Positions 44,690-55,061 are shown, counted from the first letter of the stretch. The stretch is 64,000 nucleotides of DNA from Hexactinellida sp. DTS-2022 (GCA_028753945.1 JAPNXP010000009.1:4278001-4342000), one strand, 5' to 3'. A program made the numbers and translations. Notes: generated by a model from the sequence alone, not told the origin.

Positions 44690-45719
44690 CTGTGCCGACT
44701 ATACTATAGTATAGTGGCCCAGTATTGGAATCACTGCCTTTATTATTATTATTATTACTGTGCCGACTATACTATAGTAGTATAGTGGCCCAGTTCTCAT
44801 CTTACTGCCTTTAATAATATTATTATTATTTTTACTGTGCCGACTATACTATAGTATAGTGGCCCAGTTCTAATCTTACTGCCTTTAATATTATTATTAT
44901 TATTATTATTTTTTTTCTTCTATTTTTCTCCGTAGACGGTGCCCTGGCCAGAGCTTTATAGTTGATGGGCTTAAACTTGGCATGTAGGTGCGATGGGACC
45001 GTCTAATTTGCACCTGGGGTTACGATTTTTGATTAACAAATTTTGGACAAATCTTCAACACCTTTCAAAATTTGTCTGGTCCATAACTCAAAAATGTTTT
45101 ACTAAACCCCCAATTTTTATTTCATATTTGGATTCACCATAAGATTCTGCGTCTGATGGGAGAAGAAAACTTTCAATAAAGAGTTTTATTTCTGCCATAA
45201 ATGGGGGTTGAAATTTCTTTGTTTACTCACACTTCAATTTCAGTAAAACTGTGAAATCTAATTCCATTGTTTCAACTTGCGATAATTAAATTGATTCAAC
45301 TTATAAATTCCAGCTGGCTTCTATTTAATTGTAGTATTACTATACAATGGATTAAATAAAATATAATAATAGTATAAGTAATTTGTTGACTAAACTCAAA
45401 TCACCGTGGATAACATTGCTAAAATAAATACTAATAATATAATTTATTATCAATACATAATGAATGAATGGCATTAAACTCTAGATGGTTTATGATAGAA
45501 ACAAACTCAAATTTATCTACCGTTCCTTGTGACTCGGACCAAATAACAAATGCTTCTTCAGACCTTGGGCGTTGATGACTTGGCGAAAAAAAATCCAAAA
45601 TTGCAGCCTGCGCCGACAGCATGTTCCTTTGGAGGCACTATCAATAAACAACACAAAAATATAGTGCCACCAAAGTAACTTCCTTCGGCACAGGCTGCAA
45701 TTTTGGTTTTTTTTTCGCC
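44690..45719 (-). repeat. R1 dispersed repeat, copy F (inverted)
   Basis: Starts with three tandem copies (about 60-80 bp apart) of the CTGTGCCGACTATACTATAG palindrome block, each followed by CTGCCTTTA and an ATT run, then the full series of R1 blocks, and ends with the hairpin core at 45585-45719. With copy D it defines the family. Confidence 0.65.
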
Positions 45720-45749
45720 AAGTCATCAACGCCCAAGGTGTAAAGAAGC

Positions 45750-46255
45750 ATTTGTTTTTTCTTCTCCGTAGACGGTGCCCTGGCAACACCTTTATACATA
45801 GAGAGCTGAAACTTGGCATGTAGGTGCGATGGGACCGTGTAATTTGCACCTGGGGTTACGATTTTTGATTTACAAATTTTTGACACATCTTTAACACCTT
45901 TCAAAATTTGTCTGGTCCATAACTCAAAATATGTTTTACTAAACCCCCAAATTTTATTTCACATTTGGATTCACCATAAAATTCTGCGTCTGATGGGAGA
46001 AGAAAACTTTTAATAAAGAAATTTATTTCTGCCATAAATGGGGGTTGAAATCTCTTTGTTTACTCACACTTCAGTTTCAGTATAACTGTTAAATCTAATT
46101 CCATTGTTTCAACTTGTAATAATTATATTGATTTAACTTGTTAAATCTTACTCTATTGATTCAACTCGCGATAATTATATTGATTCAACTTATAAATTCT
46201 AGCTGGCTTCTATTTAATTGTAGTATTACTATACAATGGATTAAGGAGATAGAGG
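45750..46255 (-). repeat. R1 dispersed repeat, copy G (partial, inverted)
   Basis: Begins at TCTCCGTAGACGGTGCCCTG without the terminal palindromes and stops at the TACTATACAATGGATTAA block without the hairpin. It directly follows copy F in the same orientation. Confidence 0.55.
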
Positions 46256-46595
46256 CTCAGAAATTAGAAACAATTGGTTTACAAAATCTAAATTTCGGAA
46301 AATGCTCTAACTAATAATTTTTATTGATCAACACAATAACAATAAATTTTAAGTGATATTTTCTCAAAAAGTCAACATATATTGCCAGGTTCGTGCTTTG
46401 TTTAAAAGATACCACAAAATAATGTGTGGTTATATATCCATGGTTCAAGACCCATAAGCATTTTTAAATAACCACAAATGTTAAATATGATCTTGGAATA
46501 TGGTATGATTTTTTGTTATTATTTATTTTAATTATGGGTTTTCTATAATTAATAAATTTGCGTAGGTAGGTTCTAAGTTAATTAAATCAACAATA

Positions 46596-46675
46596 CAGTC
46601 AACTCCGCTTAATGGAGCCACCGGTTAATCGGGTCAAACTGGTCCCGAGGTGGCTCTATTAAGCGGAGTAGACTG
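46596..46675. mobile_element. pogo-type mini-MITE, 80 bp
   Basis: The ends CAGTCAACTCCGCTTAA and TTAAGCGGAGTAGACTG are inverted repeats between two TA dinucleotides (46594-46595, 46676-46677). Nearly the whole element is terminal repeat. Close to 18380-18480. Confidence 0.85.
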
Positions 46676-46753
46676 TATATTAATGTAATGGTATTTTGGA
46701 TAGCAAGAATGGCTAGGAATAGATGAAGCTTGGTGCAAATGAAAGTACGTATA

Positions 46754-46940
46754 CAGTAGAGCCTCTGAACAACGGACACCTTGGGACCGGAACCGTTGTC
46801 CGTTATTTAGAGGTTGTCCGCTATTTAGAGGTTGATTTTCTATTAGACATATGCTAAATAAATAAATCCGTGCCACGAAGGTTGTCCGTTATTTAGAGGT
46901 TGTCCGCTATTTGGAGTGTCCGTTATGGGAGGCTCCACTG
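46754..46940. mobile_element. pogo-type MITE
   Basis: 187 bp, ends CAGTAGAGCCTCTGAACAAC and GGGAGGCTCCACTG, TA on both sides (46752-46753, 46941-46942). A TTATTTAGAGGTTGTCCG unit repeats inside. The ends are related to 41014-41775. Confidence 0.85.
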
Positions 46941-47789
46941 TATAGGGGTTTCTATAGACAAATAGTCTCCACAAGAAGTGCATCGCATTACGGTATTAAA
47001 TAATGAAATTACTTATAGAGCTCTAGTAGAGTTCAGTTTTACAGTATGTGTATTCAGGCACTGAGGAAGGTCAGTTTTTCCCCAAGCTTTGAAATTGACC
47101 TTTAGAAAGTAAGCCTGAGCTTTTAGTATGGGAAAAAATCTGAACTCTACAAAGCTCAGCTTTTATAAGCATTCTCTTAAATAATACATCAAAAGTATTA
47201 TAAAAGCACAATCGTAATTAATTTAGCACTTTTATGTTTATAAATGGAACTAAAACCTGAAAGTGATAAATCAATGTTATAGATAATTAATAAACAAATT
47301 TGTGAAATAACTGACTACTTACTCACTTTGTAGGTAGTCTAGGTAATAAATAAACAAGGTAGAGTGAAACTATGCAATACGTGTTACATTCTTGTAAACC
47401 AAACAAATCAGATCACCCGTTTAAAAATAATAGGAAACATTATAGCTGATAAATTAATAAAATAAGTGTCTACAAATGATGCATTTTAAGTGTGCATTAT
47501 AGAAATACTGTAATCTAATTGTTAGATTTGAAGTTCAGGCATCTTGTTAGTTATTTGTGTTCTGTCTGTCTAGCCACACATTTCTAACATTCCATTGTGT
47601 TATTTGATATCAAATTATTATCAATCAATACAATAACTTCTCCACATCCCAAAGTTAGGGATCCACTTGTACGTTTCTTAGCGATATTTAATTTTATATT
47701 TGGAGTTGGTATATTATTACACAGCTTTAATATCTAGAAAATTATCTGTTCAAATTAGCATAAATATCCAAATTATTTATTCTGTCCTT
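46941..47789. other. AT-rich noncoding stretch
   Basis: Two inverted GTAGAGTTCAG blocks at about 47030 and 47147 form a loose 120-bp stem-loop. No gene or RNA is recognised. Confidence 0.35.
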
Positions 47790-48348
47790 ATCTATACTAT
47801 TAATAGAGCAGTGTCTGTGTGTGTGTCGGTGTCCGCAACCGATCTCAAATCGCATTTTGATTGGCCCAATTCAAACACTAATATTTATCTCCTAATATGT
47901 AATGTTGACATTCATTTTTTGAATAAATACCACATTCGGAAACAAAAATCATTTTGTTAAACATTCAATGGAATCTTCTACAAACCCGGGAAACTCATCG
48001 AAAACCTAAGGCAATGTGTGCCATAAAGCTTTTATGGCGCAATAAAATGTTGAAAAGAAAAACACGCCTTAATCCCGAAGTTCGTGCAGCTGATAATGTC
48101 TCAGATAGGGAGCAACATATGCGCATGCGAAACCAAAAAAACTAGTAGAAAAGGCGAATCACTGTAATATCGTGACCATTTGTCACCATATCTCAAAGAG
48201 GTGGTGAAATTTTGTAATTATAATTTAAAAAATTCCGATGTTTGTAAACATTGCACATCTTTTGGTATCGGTCTCGACTTTCTACGACCACTGGTTCATA
48301 CCGATCGGCTGCGGACACACAGACAATACTCTTTTAATAGTATAGATA
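47790..48348. mobile_element. Helentron/Helitron2-like non-autonomous element
   Basis: The left end ATCTATACTATTAATAGAGC with TGTCTGTGTGTG is mirrored by the right end CACACAGACA with CTCTTTTAATAGTATAGAT, a terminal pattern that I associate with Helentron-type rolling-circle elements. Inside, a plus-strand frame at about 47954-48145 has KRKTRLNPEVRAADNVSDRE, which resembles the charged N-terminal region of Helitron Rep proteins, so it may be a deletion derivative. Exact ends were not fixed by an empty site. Confidence 0.55.
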
Positions 48349-48611
48349 TCAAATGTATCATTAAAATATTTCCATATTACGTCAGCAAAGCGACAGGCAA
48401 TTGACTAGTTTATATAAACCGATAACTAGGATCTACGGATATAAATACACAACTAGGGGTCTCAAGAACGTCATATAATTTGAAAAGGAACATGCTTGAA
48501 ATATAAGCGAGGGCCGCAGGCCCGAGTACAAGTTGTAAGGACGCGCGTAGCTTAGAGCAGACGAGCAGCTTGTACTAATAAATATTTGTGGTTGGGATCT
48601 CCAAACTAGTT

Positions 48612-48795
48612 TCAATAATCCAATAAAACTTGAGCATATTTGGAATAATCCAATAAAACTTGAGAATATTTGGAATAATCCAATAAAACTAGAGAATATT
48701 TGGAATCATCCAATAAAACTTGAGTATATTTGCAATAATCCAATAAAACTGGAGTTATTTGCAATAATCGAATAAAACTGGAGTATATTTACAAA
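48612..48795. repeat. 30-bp tandem repeat, about 6 units
   Basis: Unit AATAATCCAATAAAACTTGA plus GCATATTTGG; units start at about 48613, 48643, 48673 and onward with increasing divergence toward the right. No coding significance. Confidence 0.88.
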
Positions 48796-48980
48796 TCAGT
48801 GGAGTATTGTTGAGTATATTTGGAAACTTTGAAAAAACTGAGCATTTTGGAATTTTCCCATAATAGTATATACTATATATATATGATATCACATATTTGC
48901 CCAACCCCGTAAATTTGTTTCCAGGTAAACCTAAAGTACTAAATGTGTGTGAAACTCTGGGATAAATATAAGGGAGTTTA

Positions 48981-49487
48981 TTATTTATTTTTATAAAAAA
49001 ATAAAACACAAAATAGAAGGGGGTATATAAGAAAAACAACGATTAATAACAAGTTCTGATGGAACTTTAGATTATCTACCTCCCTGCGCAAATTGAAAAC
49101 TTGGTTATTGGTGCGATCCAATTTGTCCCTCACAATGAACATTTCCTTCCTGGTATCCGTCCTCTCTATACGATTTTCCTCGACTTCGGAGGCGAATTTA
49201 CGGGCCGAAAAAGACATTTGTTGTGTGGAAGGTTGTGTGGAAGGTTGTGAGGAAGGTTGTGTGGAAGGTTGTGTGGAAGGTTGTGTGGAAGGTTGTGAGG
49301 AAGGTTGCGAGGAAGGTTGTGTGGAAGGTTGTGTGGAAGGTTGTGTGGAAGGTTGTGAGGAAGGTTGTGTGGAAGGTTGTGAGGAAGGTTGTGTGGAAGG
49401 TTGTGTGGAAGGTTGTGTGGAAGGTTGTGAGGAAGGTTGTGTGGAAGGTTGTGTGGAAGGTTGTGTGGAAAGTGGTGTGGAAGGCAT
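48981..49487 (-). CDS. Hypothetical PSTQ-repeat, coiled-coil, tail-anchored protein
   Basis: An uninterrupted frame of 168 codons. I chose MPSTPLSTQPS as the start because the repeats begin there; an upstream ATG would add 20 residues without clear coding character. Residues 4 to about 87 are PSTQ or PSSQ tetrapeptides. Then comes a charged helical stretch (VEENRIERTDTRKEM through NNQVFNLRREVDNL) that looks like a coiled coil, and a C-terminal hydrophobic segment LLLIVVFLIYPLLFCVLFF followed by YKNK, which would anchor the protein by its tail in a membrane. A TATATAAAG box lies only about 25 bases upstream of the chosen ATG. I do not recognise the family; the tetrapeptide array may be misleading, but the non-repeat C-terminus is the better argument for a real gene. 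Confidence 0.4.
   Translation of the reverse strand: MPSTPLSTQPSTQPSTQPSSQPSTQPSTQPSTQPSSQPSTQPSSQPSTQPSTQPSTQPSSQPSSQPSTQPSTQPSTQPSSQPSTQPSTQQMSFSARKFASEVEENRIERTDTRKEMFIVRDKLDRTNNQVFNLRREVDNLKFHQNLLLIVVFLIYPLLFCVLFFYKNK
49215..49480. repeat. 12-bp tandem repeat (GTGGAAGGTTGT)
   Basis: About 22 units of GTGGAAGGTTGT or GAGGAAGGTTGT. The two variants alternate in a partly regular order, which suggests block duplication. On the minus strand the unit encodes PSTQ or PSSQ. Confidence 0.95.
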
Positions 49488-49849
49488 AATGAAAAAGGTT
49501 TGAATATTCTCTTTATATAACATTTTCATTCCAGATCGGAAAGTCACGATTTCATAGCCGAATTGAGAAGATTATATAAACTTCCTGTCACATGTAGTTA
49601 TTGATTCTTGAAAATTAACCTAAATATCTTTTGATGTATTCGGTTGTTATATGCTCTAATCACGATTTCATAGCCGAATTGAGAAGAGAATTTATATTTC
49701 CTGTCATGTGATTCATGAAAATTTCAAGCAAACGTAAATATCTTTAGTTGATTTCGGTTGCTATAAGCTCCAATAATTATTACAAATGGGATCGTAATGG
49801 TGATTACACCATAAGCCCGTTGACCCGTTGAAAGCTAACTTCTGGGTAG

Positions 49850-50095
49850 AATTTGAATTTTCATCAATTTGTTTACCTAATTTAGGTAAACAACAACAAC
49901 AAATATTCATATTATAAATTTATAATTGCGAAATTCGAAAACAGCATACTTATTTACCTATTATAATTATCATTTGTTTACCAATTAAAACTTTGAAAGT
50001 TAGTTTATATCTCAAATATAAATACGGTTTCTATTCCCCATCACTTTAATACAATCCGGACACACACACAAACAAACACACAACGAGATTTAATA
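49850..50095 (-). repeat. Inverted copy of the 37.56-38.1 kb repeat
   Basis: Reads in reverse the blocks found at 37560-38100: one 140-bp tandem unit with AGGTAAACAACAACAACAAA, the CTATTCCCCATCACTTTAAT block, CCGGACACACACACAAAC and ACGAGATTTAATAAT. The GT tract is only a few steps here. Confidence 0.75.
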
Positions 50096-50097
50096 AT

Positions 50098-50220
50098 ACG
50101 AGCCCTTCGGGGTCGGTCGCTTTGCGACGGATCACTCTCTCACAAAGGCCGCTTCGCGAACTTTGTTCGTTCGTGGTGGACATTATGAAATACAAATAAC
50201 GGCAGCCTTGCGGCCTTACC
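50098..50220 (-). repeat. GC-hairpin dispersed repeat, inverted copy
   Basis: ACGAGCCCTTCGGGGTCGGT, CGCTTTGCGACGG, GGCCGCTTCGCGAA and CAGCCTTGCGGCCTTACC give the same modules as 38393-38468 in reverse, with about 45 extra bases in the middle. Confidence 0.6.
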
Positions 50221-50249
50221 CACCGTGAGGTAAAACAGAATAGAAAAAA

Positions 50250-50400
50250 CCCCTCACAGACGGGATGGGAGTGTGCTCCTTCTGATTGCACTTCCCCAAT
50301 GTTTAATTTAACTAGAATTTCAATATTCAAATTACATTTCATCTTAGTGTAATAGAATTTATTAATGTTTGAATTAATTAAAGATTAATTACTTGGAAAT
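50250..50400 (+). repeat. Dispersed repeat shared with 10575-10780
   Basis: AACCCCTCACAGACGGGATG, GGAGTGTGCTCCTTCTG and CAAATTACATTTCATCTTA occur in the same order and orientation as at 10575-10780. Confidence 0.5.
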
Positions 50401-50447
50401 GATCGAAAAGTAAAGATTTCAAAGTATAGTCGACTTTAATAAATAAC

Positions 50448-50600
50448 ACATAAAAACGACTAAACTAATAAATCTAACGAAACAAACTAATACATAAAAA
50501 CGACTAAACTAATAAATCTAACGAAACAAACTAATACATAAAAACGACTAAACTAATAAATCTAACGAAACAAACACACTGCATAAAAACTAAATTAATG
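50448..50600. repeat. 44-bp tandem repeat, about 3.3 units
   Basis: ACATAAAAACGACTAAACTA starts at 50448, 50492 and 50536, and a diverged unit begins near 50580. Units two and three are identical, which suggests recent expansion. Confidence 0.92.
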
Positions 50601-51098
50601 ATAAATATGTGTAGTTTAGTCCTCCTTAACAATAGGGTGTCCAACCATATCGATAATATCCTCTCTATAAACAAAACAGAAAATAAATATAAAATCCTAA
50701 TTTACTAATAATAAATACATTAGCAGTTTAGAACCTCATTAGTATGAACAAGGTTAATACGAAAACTATCAGTCCTTTAAAGCCTTTTCAATACAAATGA
50801 TATTCGTTAATACGAATTCCGGATAAGGCGTACGTATTTTGACAGTTTACTAGTGTTCTTACTAACGAAGTTCCAGCGTAGGTATATAAAATAGCAAGCT
50901 TACATTGTAGCCACGTCCCCGGGGCTGGTAGTATCTTGGCTATAAACCGAAAAAAAAACAATTCAAAAAATAAGGATAAATATATTTTTACCATTCTTAC
51001 TTAATTATATTTCCTCAAAGAATAAATTATTAAACATCAAAAGTATGTAACTGGATAACTTACAGTGTTTTGGTCCCCACTATTACACTGAGTAGACC
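50601..51098. other. AT-rich spacer
   Basis: No gene recognised; frames here are short and without domains. Confidence 0.35.
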
Positions 51099-51398
51099 CA
51101 TTTCACAGTGGCTCAAATTGGCAATAATGGCGGAATAGGTATTTTGGTGCATGCTAGCGATATATAATGTATTATTGGCCTATATATTATCGACCAAACC
51201 AATTCATTTGACATTATCAAAATTTGTCTGTGGCTTCTATTTTGACATATAATGACGTCACAACCGACTACCATATTTGGTATTATTTACTTACTGAATA
51301 GGTTTCAGCATAGATTATGTAATTACCTAATTCCAATAGCACGCTATTGTTATGAATAATACTATGATCAATTTCCACTTGAACATACATCACAAATC

Positions 51399-53670
51399 CT
51401 ATTCTAATATGAATGAATTCACTAACAAATCATCTTCACTTAGGCTAACTACATTTAATTTGTTATTTGTTTTTTCAGCCAACTTTCTGTAACTTGAAAG
51501 TATAGGGCCACTTTGGCTTACAAGACTAAGAAAAATATCTTTGATATTGTCTTGAAAATTAAACTTCCTTGAAAGTCTCTCCCTATACCTCCTCACATAT
51601 TTGTTCAGCGATTCAATTCTTTCTTCTGAAATAATTTCAGACCACATCCGTTGCTATGTACAGCAATTAGTTCGACTGAATGTGCTAGCAGCTTATGCAA
51701 AGACGGTGTGATGCTGACCCAGGGAAATTCTTTCAGTATATACTGATAAGTTTCGTTACAAAAATTATCAAGTTTAAGGGTGTCGAGTTTTGAGCTGCTA
51801 TTATACAAGCGCAAGATAACAGAAATATTTTTCTGAATTAAAGCCATTGAAGATTTGTCCTCTGGTAACAAAGAAGAAGTTGCCCATCTTATGAAATCCT
51901 TTTCATTATGAAAACAGGATCGCGCTATATTTCCAGTGGAACTAGTTCCACCATCACATGAAGGGATATTTATATGTATACCAGTTTTCTCCAATAATAG
52001 AGTGCGCATTCTTTTCATAGACTGGTGTATCTTTGCAGATGTAGGAGACCACTTTCTTTGTCCTGCATCTAAATGCTAAATTAGTAACATGAACCACCTA
52101 AACACACAGAGGTAGCTATGCAATGGTGAGGCAGATAGGATGTTAATATTTGACATTGGAAGATGAGTTAAGCCATATCTCATCTCGGAAGGAAGCTTCA
52201 AAAATTCTTCTTCATTAACATCGTTGAAAATGTCGATTGCATCTTTCACATGCCTATTTATAGGATAGCCACACTCAACCAACTCCATGTCTTTAAGTTG
52301 CTCTCGGGTTGCTGTACATAGCTGACAAGATGCACCTCCAGCTCCACTTAAAAAACCGGACATTTTACCGTCGAACATAGTTCTCTTCACTTTGACGTCT
52401 AAACCAATTGTTTCCAGGATATGAGTATCTGGGTTAATCAATTTATCCATTAAGTAATGAACATTCTCCAGATTTTCCTTCTGAGCAACTAATGCGGCAG
52501 GGCCGTAAACACCAAAATCAAAGTGGTCAGGTTTATCTGGCCAACCTGACCGAGTGGTGCCATATTGGGAAAATTCAACAACCAAAAGTGGTCAGGTTGA
52601 AACCTGACCAACCTGACCAGTGGCTACGGCCCTGTGCTATTGGCATTGTTACAAAGGGTGAATTTGGAGAAGGATTTGTCCAAATTTCGTTTCCTGTTTT
52701 GTCGACTAAAGACAAGGCTTTAAATGCAAAAAGGATAAAAGATTTGGTCGAGAGATTCGAATTAGTTGGTGCCTGGTTATAGATTCGATGAGATCCTGAG
52801 CCGTCTAAGCCATCAGCTATGGTTAATTTAATCGGAAACTGAAATTCTTGAGGGACAGGGTTGAGTGCTAACAATCGTTCAGTAGTGATACTAACCAACT
52901 TTGAATATGGTATGCCGACACCAATTGCAACTCCATCTTCATTGTGTAACATTTCCATACAATTAGCTGAAGCTATGTCATTTCTGTGTGCAGCAACTCT
53001 TGCATACCCAGGAAATCGTATTTCTTCGGACTTGCAAATACGGCGTAGGTTAGTGTATTTTTTCTTTCCTATTTCGAGATCAGATAGGCCGCTTTCTCTA
53101 ATGGAAAATCTTTCGTTTGGTTCCCTACATTTCCACTTGCAATTTCTTTGGGAATTTTAGCAGACTCCCTATCATAACTTACATTGGAAATAGATTGTAA
53201 TGCAAGAGCTGCGATAGTCTTAGGGTCTGTATTCTCCCTATCAGCAAGAAAAGAAATGTGATCTAATAATACAGATAAATGTGTTCTAACTGATTGAAAT
53301 GTGAGTTCTGAAATTGGTTTCCTACTGTCACTTGAACGAGATTCTACGGATGAAATAGAATTCAACATTTCACAATCAGATTTACGTTTTTTGGAAGGGT
53401 TACTAGCTGCGGGATGATAGAAAGACATCTCTTCCCATGTGGTTAGGTTAGGTCATTATTTCGGACAAATTCTCTACGAACACCTACCAAATCCTTAAAT
53501 TTCTTGTTCAGGAGTGTGTATTCAGATTCGGGTAAATCAAACAATTCTAGGATATTTCGAGTTGCTTTACGACAATTATCTTCGCAATTTTGAAGAAAAC
53601 CTCTAGCTTCCTGATTATTCATAATATGAAATAAATGATAAATAGAATGGTGTACTTTAGTTACAAGCAA
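51399..53670 (-). pseudogene. RAG1-like/Transib transposase, broken
   Basis: From the right: a leader (53443-53670), a Ser-rich region (53069-53428), then YTNLRRICKSEEIRFPGYA. The first catalytic Asp is in LTIADGLDGSGSH (near 52813), matching the RAG1 D600 region (CDGMGDVSEKHGSG). A MITE sits where the second Asp is expected, so that residue is not seen. Next GASCQLCTATREQLKDMEL matches the RAG1 zinc-binding stretch (YICTLCDATRLE). GTSSTGNIARSCF matches the MNGNFARKLM region, ITPSLHKLLAHSVELI matches FHKTLAHVPEII, and SEERIESLNKYVRRYRERL carries the third acidic residue (E962 equivalent, near 51613). Breaks visible: frame changes near 53075 and 51645, a TAG between about 52060 and 52080, and the MITE. 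It is a dead copy. Confidence 0.88.
52498..52634. mobile_element. hAT-type MITE inside Transib transposase gene
   Basis: 137 bp with ends CAGGGCCGTA and TACGGCCCTG, the same ends as 25045-25173. Inside is a repeated AAAGTGGTCAGGTT and a CCAACCTGACC stem. The flanks (TAATGCGG and TGCTATTG) do not match, so the target duplication has been lost or a few bases at the junction were deleted. Confidence 0.75.
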
Positions 53671-54497
53671 GATCTAAGTTAGAAATGTAAACAAATTCTG
53701 AATGAAATATATATACGTATATTGGGAAGATTAATGAATTCATATGATTGCGTATTATAATATTGATTACTGCATAACAACAATTTGTAGCGATCGCTAG
53801 GCAACGCATGCACCATATAGCAATTTACTAAAATTAATCACTAATTAATGTGCCAAATCATTGTATACACATGTTTTATATTAGTAATGAATATCAACTG
53901 TATTTCTAAGCTTGATCCGTTAATAAAAAGTGACAACCAATAATGAGTGATAATATGGGGTTACGGGTACACAACGAAAATCGGTGACACCCATAATGAT
54001 ATTTGAAAATAATACTTTAGTCATCTTTCGTCACTCTGAAATGGTATTATTTTCATATTAGGATATCCAATGAATCATTTCATAATAAAAAGCTTTTGGT
54101 CCAGGATAGTCCAATATAACTTTCTGATATTTAGAATACGCAATCATCATATTTTATCTTCGGAGAATCCTTATGAATGAATACGTATAATTACAAAGCT
54201 AATTTTAACACACGAACCTGGAAAGAACTAGAAATGAAATTCAGAATTAGATGAGTCAATTCAAATGAAATGGAGTTCATAAGATCCAGTTATAATTGAA
54301 ATTCAGATGATTTTATCTTGACTCATTTTTTGAGAATTATTTTAGAAATCTTGTTATCATTTTACAGCCACACTCGAATTGCTAGTGTATTACAACCAAT
54401 CATAATATTAACAATACAGTTCTGAATTATTGGGGTTTCAATATTGCTCTTCACGATTTTGGAATCAATTCATAGATTTGAGAGGATCATAAAAATT
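53671..54497. other. Noncoding right arm of Transib-like element
   Basis: AT-rich sequence between the transposase start and the right terminus, probably containing the promoter. No further gene, and in particular no RAG2-like repeat protein, can be read here. Confidence 0.45.
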
Positions 54498-54777
54498 CCT
54501 ATTCAGCCATATATTCCCACTGTGCATTTTTCTATAAACCCAATTAAATCTATAATTTACATATTTTCAGAAATATAAAAGAAACTAGACTATCCCCAGG
54601 GCTATTTTTCTGGATACCTTTTTGGAGGTTGGCTGTACTCCACCGCAATTGGTCGTCGTATACATTTAAGTCTAGAGAAAGTGTACTCCTAATCGGTATA
54701 ATAATTGATTTCAATGATATTTATTTAAAGTTAGATCTACATACTTTAAATGTATTGAATGCTAAAAGATTGACAGA

Positions 54778-55061
54778 ATGGTAAATAGAAATCGATTAGA
54801 GGGTGGATACTGGAAAGAGGCTGAAAAGGATTTAATGGGGCGTCTGGGACGCTATAATAATTTGTCATTCCAGTATTACAAACTTAAGTGACTTGCTACA
54901 AGAGGAACAGAATTAAAATTACCTAACATTTCCCTGAATAAGAGTGAAGAAGAAATAAGAATGAAGAAGCGATGGCATTGTATTTCATGAAATGGTCTTC
55001 AGTGCTGATTCACTGCTGAACAGCTTCAGAAGCGGATTGCTCACCTTGAGGGTCTACAAGG
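54778..55061 (+). pseudogene. Short coding-like relic, unidentified
   Basis: ATG at 54778 opens MVNRNRLEGGYWKEAEKDLM for 37 codons to a TGA at 54889. The same frame then continues LATRGTELKLPNISLNKS and EEEIRMKKRWHCIS to a second TGA. In a shifted frame, FTAEQLQKRIAHLEGLQ follows and meets a GTTAG that could be a splice donor. The amino-acid make-up is plausible for a charged, helical protein in an AT-rich region, but I recognise no family. It lies just outside the Transib-like element. It may be a decayed exon or chance. Confidence 0.25.

Larger units (their letters stand above)
51104..54524 (-). mobile_element. Transib/RAG1-like DNA transposon, both ends present
   Basis: Both termini read CACAGTGG from the outside inward. 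A second shared block, GGCGGAATAGGTATTTT on the left and GGCTGAATAGGAATTTT on the right, follows 17 bases inside the left end and 8 bases inside the right end. The element is flanked by CATTT on both sides (51099-51103, 54525-54529), a 5-bp target duplication as made by Transib and RAG-type transposases. The 3421-bp length is normal for Transib. One minus-strand transposase gene lies inside, with a 137-bp MITE inserted in it. No RAG2-like (kelch) frame is visible. Confidence 0.9.

Noticed and set aside
49093-49503. Plus-strand frame of CVEG/CEEG repeats (136 codons)
   Set aside because: It is the antisense of the PSTQ array; its non-repeat part is short and lacks the coiled-coil and anchor features of the minus-strand frame.
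51104-51150. True 12/23 recombination signals
   Set aside because: Only the heptamer matches; I see no convincing nonamer (ACAAAAACC) at 12 or 23 bases from either end, so the term RSS is not used for the call.
52490-52642. 8-bp target duplication for the MITE inside the Transib gene
   Set aside because: The flanks TAATGCGG and TGCTATTG do not match; the MITE call rests on its ends alone.
53671-54497. Possible RAG2-like gene beside the RAG1-like transposase
   Set aside because: No long frame or kelch-type motif is present in either noncoding arm of the element, so a ProtoRAG-type pair cannot be claimed.
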